Source: Loripinus fragilis
Taxonomy: Eukaryota; Mollusca; Bivalvia; Lucinida; Lucinidae
DNA: 64,000 nt
Assembly: GCA_964019695.1 (NCBI GenBank)
Contig: OZ026517.1
Span: 78,967,252 to 79,031,251, forward strand
Direction: 5' to 3'
The notes beneath the pieces were generated by a model. It was not told the DNA's origin and did not search any database. It saw nothing but the letters and a program-made list of their open reading frames with translations. How positions within the stretch are numbered: position 1 is the first letter of the stretch; each line of letters opens with the position of its first letter. Shown one piece after another: positions 11,528 through 23,309 of the stretch. A program made the translations under genes and the position numbers.

Positions 11528-11573
11528 ACAAAATATAAAACCTGTGCAATTTAGCACAGGTTTTATATTTTGT
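11528..11573. other. Conserved hairpin in 3' flank of gene copy 1
   Basis: A 20-bp perfect stem, ACAAAATATAAAACCTGTGC paired with its complement around AATTTA. It begins 760 bp after the stop codon. The same hairpin, with paired base changes, lies downstream of copies 2 (41,838) and 3 (53,298). It is followed in all three by TTCCCGT/TTCCCAG and AGCA-TAAAA-type sequence, so it belongs to the duplicated unit. Confidence 0.8.
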
Positions 11574-13137
11574 ACACTTCCCGTAAGTGTAACAGCAAAA
11601 TAGAGTCATCGCATGTATTTTAAAAAGTTTAGTATTTTGTTCATGTTGTCAATTCATTATTGAAAGTATTGGTAAAGTGCATCTGCGTTTCGTGTATAGA
11701 AGAACAAACAAGTATAAAACGTTATAGCGATAAGGAAAATTTGTGCATCTTTTTTTTTATTGTAGAAAAATCGCAAATTTGCGGCCGCCTCAATATTTTC
11801 AGCAATATTATAAATAAATTTGGGCTAGGATATGACAAAAGGTACCTTATGGTGGTGTTCATCAAAATCAAGCTTATGTTGCCATTTTAATGTACTATCT
11901 CATAAGAGCATTTCCTGAAAATTTGAAGCAGTTTTCATCAATATTGACGAATATATGGAGGTTTGAAGCAACAAATGTAATCCGGTTTGGAATGTGTCGT
12001 CAAGAAGAACGTTAAACCTAATATGACGTCAGAGTGCTGGTCTCCAGTTGGCTGTTGGTTATTTGTGACTCAATATAAACATCTTACACATATAATGTAT
12101 TCACAAGCATTATATATGTTATAAGGAAGATGCAAATGAATTGTATGAATTTATACTTTCAAAGTTGTCTTACAGGCAATTGAAGTGACCCACTCTTCAT
12201 TATGAGCCTTTGTAGGTTTTATGGCCTAATTGTTACCATGCCAATTGGGCAGCGTACAAAACTTTAAATATAAATAGAAACATTTGCTACTTTGATGACA
12301 TCAAGCGATAGGAACATTTTCGTGGTAATATAAAAGCATGTGAAATTTCTTCATTTTATGCGTTTTTCAAATGTCTATTCTGTAATAATTGCTGGAATGC
12401 CTTAAGGACCCTTTTCTCAGATTCGCGCTCTATTCGTCTTTAACCGCGAAGAACAGGTCTCTATATTGTCATCAACAAGTAGTTTATTACCATCTTCTTA
12501 ATATTTACAGATTTATTTGCTATAATACATGTACATGTATGTAAGAAGCGATTTATCTTTTATTGGAAACAGCGCAAATTAATCAATACAATCTTCTAAG
12601 GCATAATGGGACAGTTTTAAGCGGCCGTTATTCTTGTAGAGGTACACTATTATTGTCAATTTTGATATACTAAAATGACTTGTGGGATTATACAGTGAAG
12701 ATTGGAACGAAATACGAAACTACTGTTCAATACACTAGAGCTCTGCATTTGGTGAACACTAATGCTTCGACTGCTGCTGTCGGCTGATTTTCATCACAAA
12801 TGACTTTTTTTAAAAAAAAGTTTAGTGAATATAGATATGTCTGTTTCGCTTTGTGCAATTTGACTTACAGATTGACACTGTAATAGGATGGTTGCTGATT
12901 GACGATGTAGAAGATATTCGTTTTACCTATTACATGTAACAAATGATGGAAAAAAATAAAATCGACGTTTTGTCGGGCACGATCTGGATCAAAACTGTTT
13001 GCATAGTTCATTAACGGACAACACTGCATGTACATTTAATAAAAAGTATATCAAGCCAGTACTTCAATCCGTGTTTTCATGATGCCACGTATTACATTAT
13101 GCTTTCAACAGGTGTTCGTTTATTTTTTTATCAAGCA
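11574..13137. other. Remainder of 3' flank, then no supported feature
   Basis: 11,574 to ~11,720 is still related to the 3' flanks of copies 2 and 3 (TTGAAAGTATTGGTAAAG is shared with copy 2). Beyond that I see AT-rich sequence with no gene or repeat I can support. Confidence 0.45.
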
Positions 13138-13300
13138 CTAATCCTATCTTCAGTAACATTCTGCCAACTTAACTTTCCTTGAACGTTGGATTATTTGTTT
13201 CTCTAATCATGAACCTCACCTGGACTATGACCAGTTATATCAGAATATGGCCAGGAACATTTCAACCTGCATCAGCACGTTGCAATGGAGGTTAAGTTAT

Positions 13301-13824
13301 TATACTTCTAGGAACAAGGTACAGAATCATCCTCATCGTGAGGATCTATTTTTATACAGACAAACAGTTTGAATGACCCCTGTACTGTTAGAGCAAGTAT
13401 TTAAAATTATTCCAGTTGGGTCTAGCGGTAGAGATCTCTGATGAAGCTTATGCATGCTTGTAAGAGTTTTTTTTTTTGATAAAACCTAGGCACAAAAAGG
13501 CATTTAAATACTCTACGAATATGCCCTAAACACCCATTTCTAGTTTAGTTTTACAATATCATCCGAGGATAATATTTGTTTTCGTTCATTAAGGAAGCAT
13601 ACTTTGATATTAGTCAAGCAATATTGGAAGTAAGTTTAACTTTTAGACAAGTATACATTTTCAATAGACAATTTATTGCTCTGACTGCACTTCTACCAGA
13701 TTCCAAAGCTGCTATTTGTTATCATATGTCATTTAGCCATGACCTTAGTAAATAACCAGGAAATCTCTTATCAGCTGATCCAGTGGCCTTGATTTTTCAG
13801 ATTTCTACCTTATTCCCTAAAGTA
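13301..13824. mobile_element. Insertion in composite repeat, carries arm partner of 1-227
   Basis: Copy A reads GGTTAAGTTATCAAGGAAAA without interruption; here ~524 bases are inserted after GTTAAGTTAT. The first ~230 bases are the reverse complement of 1-227. The rest (AT-rich) shows no recognised coding. Any target duplication is only 2-4 bp and ambiguous. Confidence 0.75.
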
Positions 13825-14288
13825 ATCAAGGAAAATTACAAGGGTTTGGCTATGGGGGGGAATGTAGTGAATAAAAATATTCAGCATGACAAGGGTTTAC
13901 TTGTAAACATAGACGATCTTACATGAGTGATCATATAGTTTTGAATTTATTAAACAAGTTGAGGAAAAGAGATAAAATGTTCACAAATAAAAGGCGAATA
14001 AGAGAAATGTTTTTCATGAAATTACGAGTATGTTTCTGTGGGACTCTATGCGAGAAAACCTATCTTCGTGATTCACGAACAGCTAAGCGCCTTTATTATA
14101 AGCTTTTTAAGAAGTATCATATCTAAACGTGCTACAAGCGAAATTTTAACTTTCAAGCTAGTCTATGTAGATGAGCAGACTTGGTGTATGATCATGTCGG
14201 AAGACAGGTTTGCTCACCACGAGGCCCGGTTTTTCAATTCATGTACCATGTCTTACATGTAAATAGAGAATACTAGGTGAGTGTCTTT

Positions 14289-14388
14289 TGATATTAAGTT
14301 TACCAGGCAATGCTTTGAAAACGCTTGTTGACATCGCGAGGCTTGCCGAGCGATTCAACATGCGTTCTCAAAACTTGATATCAAAAGA
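14289..14388. repeat. Foldback with GAGGCTTGCC loop, second copy
   Basis: Copy of the hairpin at 4,252-4,353 within composite copy B. Confidence 0.65.
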
Positions 14389-14599
14389 CGCGAACCTGGT
14401 ATTCTATTTATCAGTTTACATGTACCCATTGTTTCTCTATTCAAACTAGCGATTAAGACGTAATTTTCGATTTTGTGTTGATTCAGCGTCATTCAAAAAG
14501 TGCAACGTCATCATGACCTGATAAAGGCACATGCCGTAAGATAGACAACGTTTATCTGTTGCTAGTCTCTATGTGGAAGCAGATAAACCATCACTATAC

Positions 14600-15310
14600 T
14601 CACGAAGATAAAACTCTCTTTGCAATATGCTATAAGACTTGCTGCTAACCCATCAAATCCTATTCATGAAGTTACAGTTCCACCAAATTATGTTGATTTA
14701 TATGAACAAAAACCTAAAGCTATTAAATCATCTGGCATCAGATTTTCACTACTCTTAGAATCTGCCAATATCAAGCCACACAATTGAAAAAACATTTTAC
14801 ACCAAATATTCCAGCTTGGTGTGTGAAACAATCTAAAACACTTTTCGATTTACACTCTGGGGAAAATCTGAGTCAAACCACATATATTAAAAGATGACTT
14901 TAGAAGGCTTCAATTTGAAAGTCGTTATAAGAATTATCAATAAGTTTATACTGATGGGTCAAAAGAAGACTCAAAGGTTGGCTGTGCTGCTATATCTGGC
15001 AACCATAGTAATATGCAACGTATACCTGACGATTCATCAATTTTCACTGCTGAAGCCAAAGCAGTTTATCTAGCTTTAGATTTCATAAGAACTTGTGACA
15101 CAAACAATAAATTTATCATATTTTCTGACTCGCTCTCTGTAATGAAAGCTATAAACCATACCAGTTCAAAGAATCCACAGATTCAGAAACTTCTAGAAAA
15201 GTGTCACGAGCTTTTAGCGAAAACGAAATTGTTCTCTGTTGGATTCCTAGTCATATAGGCATTCTAGAGAATAAGATGGTAGATCAGCAAGCAAAAACAT
15301 CGCTTTCATT
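14600..15310 (+). pseudogene. LINE fragment (RNase H region), copy B
   Basis: Broken RNase H region of the same LINE as at 4,580 and 19,872. It shows YTDGSKEDSKVGCAAISGN, FTAEAKAVYLALDFIRTC, IIFSDSLSVMKAINHTSS and VLCWIPSHIGIL. The Asp-Glu-Asp set (YTDGS, AEAKA, SDSLS) is visible. An in-frame TAA replaces a codon just before YTDGS (near 14,942), and a frame change near 15,225 separates the last part. This copy keeps the SDSLS segment that the other two have lost to T-runs. Confidence 0.75.
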
Positions 15311-15330
15311 AGAACCAACTTCATTTAAAC

Positions 15331-15491
15331 CATCTATCTGGCATCAGATTTTCACTACTCTTAGAATCTGCAAATATCAAACCACACAATTGAAAAACAT
15401 TTTACACCAAATATTCCAGCTTGGTGTGTGAAACAACCTAAAATACTTTTCGATTTACACTCTGGCGAAAATCTGAGTCAAATCCACATAT
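15331..15491 (+). repeat. Local re-duplication of LINE linker
   Basis: The ~160 bases from TCTGGCATCAGATTTTCACT to GAGTCAAATCCACATAT repeat the segment at ~14,731-14,886. The LINE copy therefore ends in a rearranged duplicate of its own upstream part. Confidence 0.75.
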
Positions 15492-15836
15492 GTGACGCGC
15501 CATGACATTTTGTGCCCAAATGCGGTAAAACGTGACGTCGGGAAAACGCGCTGCAAAAATGACGTAATTTATGCAACTGCACTTTGTTGCGCAATTTGTA
15601 CGTCGCTAAACGTCATTTGTCAACATCGTTTGAAGCCCAAGAGGCGCATTTTTTCGCAAAGAAATATTTAATTATGGACTAGAAGATTTATACATTAACA
15701 TACGACTCTTTAAATCATGGAGTTGGAGGAATAACAGATGAGATGACTATTTACAAGCATGTATTAAAACACACAAAAAAAAACAGTTTCTCCGACACTT
15801 TCTGTATCGGCCGTAGTGCATTTTTATTCTGTTTCT
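15492..15836. other. No supported feature
   Basis: Short unique stretch with several CG-containing words; nothing recognised. Confidence 0.35.
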
Positions 15837-16394
15837 ACTGTCCTGCCAACCAAGAGTGATAGTGACGTATGTTTTGTTTACAAAGATGTATCAGGGACTT
15901 ATAATCGATAGATCACTTGTGTATTAATCCTATCCGATAAGATTAATTATCAAGTGGTCTATCGATTCGTGTTGGTTGTTGGTTTTGTTGCTTTACGTCC
16001 CAAGTCAACAGCTATGGTCATTACGGGACGGTCAGTTCACCTAACCACACTTTTTCCTGGGCAGGCTTGAACAAGCGGTTAACCAGTAATTCGTGCACAT
16101 ACTTTCGCTTGTAACTGACAACAACCCTTCGTGAATGAATCAGCGGAAGGGAGGAGAATGACCGTAGAAATCATTTCATGATCAATCTCCACGAAAGTAT
16201 GGGACCGGACCGGGATCGAACTCGCGACCCCTGGATCTGCAGTCAGACACGCATCTGTAGCCAGACACGTTACCGACTGCGCTACGCGGCCCGGCATTCG
16301 TGTTAGCGCAAGTGGAGTGTACAAGTTAATGTTTTACTTTGTAACTGTAAACAAAATATTACGTCGTTGTCACTCGTTGGTTGGCACGACAGTA
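15837..16394. mobile_element. Palindromic MITE (TGCCAACCAAGAG tips), copy 3, split by a SINE
   Basis: Left part 15,837-15,973 and right part 16,296-16,394 together make one MITE like 6,744-6,973. Tips are ACTGTCCTGCCAACCAAGAG and TTGGTTGGCACGACAGTA. The centre has TCGATAGATCACTTGTG and ATTAATCCTATCC. A SINE interrupts it. Confidence 0.85.
15974..16295 (-). mobile_element. tRNA-derived SINE with 9-bp target duplication
   Basis: Reading the minus strand from 16,295: GCGTAGCGCAGTCGGTAACG fits an RNA polymerase III A box and GAGTTCGATCCCGG a B box. A tRNA-unrelated body follows, with the tail GGGACGTAAAGCAAC and CCAACAACC, a pattern seen in marine-invertebrate SINEs. Both ends are flanked by ATTCGTGTT (15,965-15,973 and 16,296-16,304), a perfect 9-bp target duplication. 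It is not a functional tRNA gene. Confidence 0.9.
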
Positions 16395-19128
16395 CTGTGC
16401 ATATTGAAGACCAGAAAACAAAAACAGATGAGTATGACCAGGAAATACTATAATCATACACTGCAGACGAAGACCGGTCCTGATATTATAATGCATTTTA
16501 TAAAACAACGGAATCAATTCCATTTCGAATGCAAATTGAATGCGCAAAAATGTGTGTCCGTTTCAGTAGGCTTACCTTTTGTCCCCAATGTTGTCGTACA
16601 GCACGTGAGTGGTTTTGTTGGCTGTTGTGTTGAGGCGACACACTACTAGTGGAAAGTTACATCCTACTTATGGGTGATGTAGCATACGATGCTCGTTTTA
16701 GTGTATGCAATAAGCGTAATACTGTGAGGTACAGTCACAGGACATAATTATTCGCCGTATTACAACGTCGCCGTTTAAATCAATGTATTTCCAGATTTTT
16801 TGGCAAAATTATTGTCGCAAAACAATAGCAGCTACAACCGTGAAAAAAGTACCAAATGGGCGGAAAATGATTTACACAATATACAATTTTATTGTAGCTT
16901 CTTGGTGTCTGTTGTTTTTGTATTGTAGCCATTTAAATACGACGACAAATATAAATGTTTTTTTTTGTGACGTTAACTTTAGCGTCAATGGGAATCGTGA
17001 AAGTCTACTAAAAATGTATGTTACCTACTTGAGAACCAAAATTATAATTTACGTTAATATTTTATTGTATATTGCTATTTTATATTTGACTTTCATCCCC
17101 GTAAATTTGTTTAAAAACTGCACCCATTAACATTGCCATGGTAATTTTCACAAACATTCTGGAAATGCACTGTTTAAACTACGACGGCACGAAGTGACGA
17201 ATATGCATGAACACAAATATCAATATCAATATTTGGGTTACTAGTCTGTTGCGCTGACAGCTCCGTGTGTGCTAATAGGGCTACAAATCTGATACGCTGA
17301 CTGTTCCGTGAAAGCTACATGTAACAAGTGTATTGTATCGGCGTGACAAATGCTAGACTGCTTAATCGGTGATGTGCATATGCTGTAAGATGAAGTCACG
17401 TGCTTTTGCCATGAGCGCATTTTTGCACGAGATTTAGAAATTCTTTCTTATTACATGTAACTCCGTATATTCAGGCTCGACTTTCGGGCTATCCGTTTTG
17501 TTCCATGCTTGTGTTAGAGCCACTTGAAAACTGTGCCAGCATATCACTTATCGCACTTGCCAACCGCAAAGACTCATTTAGACGAGCATGTCTTAAAGCG
17601 CAACCAGAGCCTGTTCTGCTAAAATCTACAAAGTATGGAAGTACATGTTGACCAAGGCTCAAGCTTCTAGCCCAACTAGGTAGCTATATATCCACAAAAC
17701 GCTGGTGGTTGAAGCATGTGATTTTAACGCATACGCGCCAAGTACCGAAATTTTATAATTTGTGTAAAATCATGTTCTGTAGCGTTTAAGCCAGGTACAC
17801 CCCATTTTCATCTGCGCCTTATCTGATCTACTTCAATAATTCCGAAATTTAGAGTTGGATCCATTTCGATCTGATCTCTGTTTAATTAACTGTAACTTCG
17901 GTGTGTACATGGGCGCAAGCTGATTGTAGTTAATTATGGTTATAGCGGATAAATATGCAACCAAAATTATTCGAATAGGTACATGTACACATGTATTCCT
18001 GGCAAGTAGATCTAAATGTACCTCGACATATAAGATGCAGATTCATAGTCTACACTGTTCACAACTTCCGCGACTGTAATTTGAACATTTTAGCATGTGA
18101 TCCTATCAAATATAAGTGGACAGCATTTGAATAGTGCCGGAGTACGGCTTCGAATTGTTGAAACCGCGTTTCTGTGTATTTCACGAAAAAAACGTAAGTT
18201 GTGTAATTCATCACGCGCCGACCAAAATGTTTTGGGTCGTTTCATTAATCTGCTAAGGGTACAAAGCTGTCATTCACACTAGAAAGATCCGCTTCTAATG
18301 AGTACCCACTGCAAACATTTTCTTTGAGAAATAAGAAAAAAGCGCTTTGGGTATCCATTGCCCTTGACCTGAATCTAAACAGTTCGTATTGCACAGATAT
18401 ATTAGCAAGTGACAGCCAAAGAAATATGAAGATCCGATGCATCTCGCGATAGGAGGACATCTTTTCGTCACGTTTCGATAAAACAATTGGCTTGATATAC
18501 TTTTTGGGAGCTCGTCCACTCTTTTCTCTGCTTTTGTTTTAAGCTGCGCAGCATGTATTTCTTCTTCCATGAAAATACATTGTACATGTATATATAGAAT
18601 TTGATTACATGTACACCGATTATACGAGATGTCTCGCCGTTTCAATTTTGACTGCCTTTAAAATGCAAAACTCTGTTTCAGCGGAAGGTATGCACAATCG
18701 GCGAAAAGATTGATCAGCATTTGCACATGTTAAGACCGAGACAGAGTAAACTCAGTAGTTTGCTTTGGTTTTCTAAGGAAACAAAGAAGTGAAGCAATGC
18801 ATCTGTATTGGTATGAGAGATCTAACACAATTTTTGAACAGAAGAGACACGGCTAAACTACTAATTTATCGGTGCCTGACTTTTACGAATTGAATATCGC
18901 GTGTTGGGTTCCGGGACCAGCTCTTGACTTGGTGTACCGCATGCGACACACCGCTGAGAGTGCAAACTGACCTTAGTATTTTATAACTACTACTACCATT
19001 ACTACAGGCAGCACTGCTGCTGATGCTACTTTCCCTTCTCTTTCTACAAATGAATAAGCGAAGGTTATATTGAAAAAGAAAAGAGAAAAACGAGTTGATA
19101 AATTAAACCACGATGCGCGGAATCACAT
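16395..19128. other. No supported gene; one SEYDQE-type trace
   Basis: AT-rich sequence. Near 16,430 a short stretch (GAGTATGACCAGGAAAT) resembles the SEYDQE dispersed repeat. Longer open frames at 16,783-17,130 (+) and 18,295-18,645 (-) have no recognisable domain, signal or family resemblance and are left out. Confidence 0.4.
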
Positions 19129-19436
19129 GGCGGATCCAGAGGGGGGGGGGTGGGGGCAGGGGGTCCGGACCCTCCGGAAAATCACTGGGTTTCTATAGGG
19201 AAAAAGCAATTGGACCCCTCTGAAAAAGTTGCCCCCCCCCCCTGGAAAATGTTCCGCCTCCACTGGAACCTTGGAAAATGATAGTTTTCTTTGAAAGTAA
19301 CCACTGGACTTCTGTAAAATAAGTTGAGGACTAAAATAAAATAAAAATAAAAAAAAGTTGTCAGAGCTTTTTTTATATGCCAGATGGACCTGGACCCCCC
19401 CCTCCCACCTGACGAAAATTCCTGGATCCGTGCATG
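19129..19436 (-). mobile_element. Dispersed element with CGGATCCAG tips
   Basis: Begins GGCGGATCCAGAGGGGG and ends CCTGGATCCGTGC, an inverted pair of tips. Poly-G and poly-C runs lie inside both ends. The minus strand reads RIQEFSSGG and YRSPVVTFKENYHF, phrases I recognise as turning up in predicted proteins of many marine animals because of this repeat. It is related by its tips to the element at 52,313. Confidence 0.75.
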
Positions 19437-19871
19437 AATCATATCTGATCGCCTTTTTTCAACGAACTAACGATCATTTTTCTGATTTGCATAAATACCC
19501 ATTTTCATCATGAAAAAGACCGCATTCAAACATTTCATACTGTACCAATATTATCTGAATTTACTTTCAAAATTTTAGAACCCAGGAAAAATGCTTAATC
19601 TAATACATTTATTTTTTTAAAGAAATAATGTTGACGATTTATCCACTCACGTTATGATCCCAAAATGTTCTAATCGAGAATTTCTGAAGTGAAATGAACT
19701 TTCCCAAAAGAATAATCAATTCGTTTCAAATATCCTGAAATAAACTCGCCAAGTTATCTATCAGAAAATTAACGTTGACGTCGCAAACACTTTAATATAC
19801 CACGACGGAGGGACCTATGAACTATTGCCTACTTCGAAGAAACCGCTTAAGATATCGAACTGAAATTTCAC
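19437..19871. other. No supported feature
   Basis: AT-rich spacer between two repeats. Confidence 0.35.
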
Positions 19872-20765
19872 ATGTATACTCTAGGTATCAGAAAATATCA
19901 ATATCTCAATTTCGACCAGATACCTCATTTGGACCCAAAATCTCATGGCTGGTCACATATATTAAAAGATGATTTCAGAAGGCTGCAAAGTCGTTATAAG
20001 AATTATCAACAAGTTTATACTGATGGGTCAAAAGAAGACTCAAAGGTTGGTTGTGCTGCTATATCAGGCAACCATAGTAATGTACAACGTATATCTGACG
20101 ATTCATCAATTTTCACTGCTGAAGCCAAAGCAGTTTATCTAGCTTTAGATCTCATAAGAACTTGTGACACTAACTTTTTTTTTTGACTCGCTCTCTTTAT
20201 TGAAAGCTATGAACCATACCAGTTCAACGAATCCACAGATTCAGAAACTTTTAGAAAAGTGTCACGAGATTTTAGCGAATAAAGAAATTGTTCTCTGTTG
20301 GATTCCTAGTCATATAGGCATTCTAGGGAATGAGATGGTAGATCAGCAAGCAAAAACATCGCTTTCATTAGAACCAACTTCTTTTAAGATTCCATTTTCT
20401 TATTTTAAGCCATCTATCAATAAATATATCTTGGAAGAATGGCAAACTGTATGGAATAACAGCATTGGAAATAAACTTCTTGGCATAAAACCAGCTATTG
20501 GTGAATACCAATCAATTGTTCGAAACATTAGAAAATAAGAAGTCGTTTTAGCTCGACTCATCTTAGGTCATACAAGAGTCACTCATTCATACTTACAGCA
20601 AGGTGAAGAGCAGCCACAATGTGTTTGTTGCGACGCATCATTCACTGTACGTCACTTCCTTTTGGAATGTGGCGACTTTGCACAAATAAGAAATAATTGC
20701 TTCCATGTTGAAAACATGAAACAGTTATTTCAAGATGTACATATTGATAGTATCATGACATTTTA
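19872..20765 (+). pseudogene. LINE 3' end: RNase H domain and C-terminal CCHC motif
   Basis: Best-preserved copy of the I-group-like LINE. One frame gives SHILKDDFRRLQSRYKNY, VYTDGSKEDSKVGCAAISG and FTAEAKAVYLALDLIRTC up to a T-run at ~20,174. The next frame continues DSLSLLKAMNHTSSTNP, EIVLCWIPSHIGILGNEMVD and QQAKTSLSLEPTSF. After a TAA near 20,536 the sense continues with LARLILGHTRVTHSYL and QPQCVCCDASFTVRHFLLEC, a C-x2-C-x8-H-x4-C finger typical of the C-terminus of such LINEs. RNase H residues visible are D of YTDGS, E of AEAK, D of DSLS and D of EMVDQQ. It is 5'-truncated (no reverse transcriptase in the window) and inactive by frameshift and stop. Confidence 0.85.
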
Positions 20766-21117
20766 AAAGAAATAAATCTTTTTAACAAAATCAAATCGCT
20801 ATTTTTTTTAAAAAAATGTGTTTTGTTTTATGCCTATAATGCCCTATATATAGTATCATTGCATCATCATAATCGTTTATCGCTATATTATGTTCAGTCA
20901 AAGAATATGTACAGTCATCTGGAATAGCTCTTTGAAACTGAAGATATTGTACTTGATCCTTTCTGTCAACAATCGTACAGCAACCCTATATCATTATTAT
21001 CATCCATTTCATTTATTACAATTTTTTACTTTTTCCATCCAAAACATGTTTAGCTTAATATCGTCTGACGCTAATGACCCACAAGGGTTGATGCGTCGTT
21101 AAGCACCAAACAAACAG
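20766..21117 (+). mobile_element. Probable LINE 3' UTR and tail
   Basis: AT-rich stretch following the LINE frame, ending GCGTCGTTAAGCACCAAACAAACA. Such a CGTTAAGCxCCAAACAAACA ending is common on invertebrate LINEs and SINEs. Extent is inferred. Confidence 0.55.
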
Positions 21118-21271
21118 GCAACGTGCGACAATGCAATTAATATGAGAGGTGACTGATAATCTTCTATATTGAGTCTATTTATAACTTATAAGAGTATACT
21201 GAAAGCGAAATAATTCTCACACCGCCTTAAAATGTATTGTGTTTTCAGTTTGAACCCATTTTTCAACTTTT

Positions 21272-21490
21272 AATTCTAACATACCTCGCCTATAGAGCCA
21301 ATGCTAAAAAAGTGTGATATATCAAACAATCATTCACAGTTTCGAAAGCGCGAGGAAAGTGCGTGCTAGCTGACGTCATTTGTTACTGGAAATTCTAACA
21401 CACCTCGCCTATATAGCAAACGGTAACAAACTGTGATATATCGGACAATAATTCACAGCTAAAGTGTGTGATAGCTGACGTCACTGGAAA
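21272..21490. repeat. Tandem pair, ~119-bp unit
   Basis: AATTCTAACATACCTCGCCT at 21,272 recurs as AATTCTAACACACCTCGCCT at 21,391. Both are followed by TGTGATATATC and GCTGACGTCA. Confidence 0.8.
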
Positions 21491-21505
21491 ATGACGTCAT
21501 CCATG

Positions 21506-22205
21506 GCGCTAGACGGTGTAACGTCGTTTTAACGCTTGAAAGGCGGTACAATTAAATGTAAACGTATGCGACGTAGTCTAAGTATTGGCGGGAGTTCTTC
21601 AGTGCAATGTTGGAAAGTTGGAAGAAGCTGAACTTTCGTCGTTTGTTGTGTTTTAGAATCAAAACAGATCAGCTCCAGTGCAGTGAATTGTTGAGTAATA
21701 ATTCACTGTTTGTCGGTCAGTTGTACGAAGATAAATCACTCGCGCTGCGAGCTCGTGATTTGATCTTCTTTACAACTGACCTCCAAACAGTGAATTATTA
21801 CTCAACAATTCACTGCTGGAGTTGATCTATTTCTAATATATTGTCAATCATAGCGTTAGACGGTGTAACGTCGTTTTAACGCGTGAAATACGTTACAAAT
21901 ACACGTAAATGAATGCGACGTACGTAGTCTAAGTATTCGCGGGAATTATTCAGTGCAATGGCGGGAACTTGGAAGAAGCTGAAGACTTCAAATGTGTTTT
22001 CGCCGTTTATTGTGTGTTAGAATCGAAATAGATCCGCTCCAGTGCGTGAATTGTTGAGTAATAATTCACTGTTTGTCGGTCAGTTGTACGAAGGTAAATC
22101 ACTCAAGCTACGCGCTCGTGATTTGATACATGTAATCTTCACAACTGACCTCCAAACAGTGAATTATTACTCAATAATTCACTGCTAGTGCTGATCTATT
22201 TCTTG
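21506..22205. repeat. Tandem pair of ~347-bp units, each with a ~75-bp-arm hairpin
   Basis: GCGCTAGACGGTGTAACGTC at 21,506 and GCGTTAGACGGTGTAACGTC at 21,853 start two similar units. Each contains a long inverted repeat (21,667-21,827 and 22,026-22,201). The arms contain GTGAATTGTTGAGTAATAAT and GGTCAGTTGTA, folding around an AAATCACTCG / CGTGATTT loop. Probably a tandemly duplicated foldback element. Confidence 0.85.
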
Positions 22206-22284
22206 ATTATACCTCTAGCAACCCATGCTATACATGCAATTAGCTATTCCAGTTTCATAACTTATGATCTTTCTAATCAGTTTT

Positions 22285-22405
22285 AACATGCTTACGATGC
22301 TCAAAAGAACCGTCTCCTTGAAACGGCTCTTTGGAGTACCAACAGCATATGTTTTGGTTGAGAAATAATAACGTTTTTTGCTACGCACTCTTACATGTAA
22401 CTAAA
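22285..22405. repeat. AAAAGAACCGTCTC hairpin repeat, copy 1
   Basis: GATGCTCAAAAGAACCGTCT pairs with ACGGCTCTTTGGAGTACC. It is followed by CATATGTTTTGGTTGAG and TACGCACTC. The same order is seen at 48,222-48,345. Confidence 0.75.
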
Positions 22406-22444
22406 TGCCTGGTTATAATAACCATCTCGTAAAAGAAGACAGAG

Positions 22445-22596
22445 CAGGCCTCGAGGTTATAAAACTTGAGTACAAGCTCAGACTCAAAATAAAGCGCAAT
22501 GATTGGCTGCTTGCGGACACGTGTCCGCAAACAGCCAATCATTGCGCTTTATTTTGAGTCTGAGAATGAACTCAAGCTTTATAACCTCGAGGCCTG
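22445..22596. repeat. 152-bp near-perfect palindrome
   Basis: Arms of ~76 bp run from CAGGCCTCGAGGTTATAAA through AATAAAGCGCAATGATTGG and meet at GCGGACAC|GTGTCCGC (centre 22,520/22,521). The only irregularity is a short bulge near 22,475 / 22,565. No coding; likely a foldback MITE. Confidence 0.9.
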
Positions 22597-23309
22597 GTTG
22601 TTTTACTCCAATTATAAGTTATATATGTGTCCTTCTTTGTACTAATTGAATGCATTTTGCTGATGTTGCTAGGGGTTGGTCTTTGATTTGTGATTGTGAC
22701 ATTTCATGGTCATGTGATACATTATTAATTCATAGCTACATGTACAATTAAGAAGCTGGCGGATTTTTCCGTATATGTTAAGTATAATTGCCCTTTTGTA
22801 TTATGATGGTTAAAACTTTCTAAATAATCATGTAGTTCTGTTCCTGAAGATTGTTTTTATCAGACCCTGGTGGAAATGTCGCCTTTTGCAGCATTTTATC
22901 TGGGCCATCACTGGTTGCAAAAATATCTGCTTACCAGTTTCCAAAATTCAAAGGGTTGTTTCTGGGCACAAAATCAACATATTTCTAGATGAGAAATGAG
23001 ATAAATATATGAAGTACAACTACTTATCTAGAACTCTGAAGTATGACTCATAATAACGTCTGCAGCTAAGATTCAATATGTTTCTATGTTTCCGGCCTAC
23101 ACCCAATTAATAAGCTTATTTGTAACGATGAGAAGATCATACAAGATAACATTATATTAATGTAGTTCTTAAATTAAGACTCACAGGGTTAATGTGGTGC
23201 CAAATAATTCATCAGATTAGTATCACACAAGGTTTTAGTACTTTAGTACTTATCGCATAAACATAACGTCACTGTTGAAATATGCACAGCTATCTTTTAC
23301 AGTCTTCTC
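22597..23309. other. No supported feature
   Basis: AT-rich sequence; nothing recognised. Confidence 0.4.

Larger units (their letters stand above)
13138..14590. repeat. Composite repeat, upstream part, copy B
   Basis: Same-orientation copy of 3,627-4,570, about 9.5 kb away, interrupted by the insertion at 13,301-13,824. Open frames such as 13,923-14,126 lie in this repeat and match nothing I know. Confidence 0.8.

Noticed and set aside
13923..14262. Overlapping open frames conserved between the two composite-repeat copies (also 4,001-4,228)
   Set aside because: Similarity is explained by the recent duplication; several small indels and substitutions show no frame preference I can see, and the peptides match nothing known to me.
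16240..16295. Possible tRNA gene on the minus strand
   Set aside because: A and B boxes are present but continue into a SINE body with a target duplication; no clean cloverleaf.
16783..17130. 115-codon plus-strand open frame
   Set aside because: Very AT-rich, Ile/Tyr/Asn-heavy, no recognisable motif; consistent with chance.
18295..18645. 116-codon minus-strand open frame
   Set aside because: No domain, no splice or promoter context that I can support, no related copy in the window.
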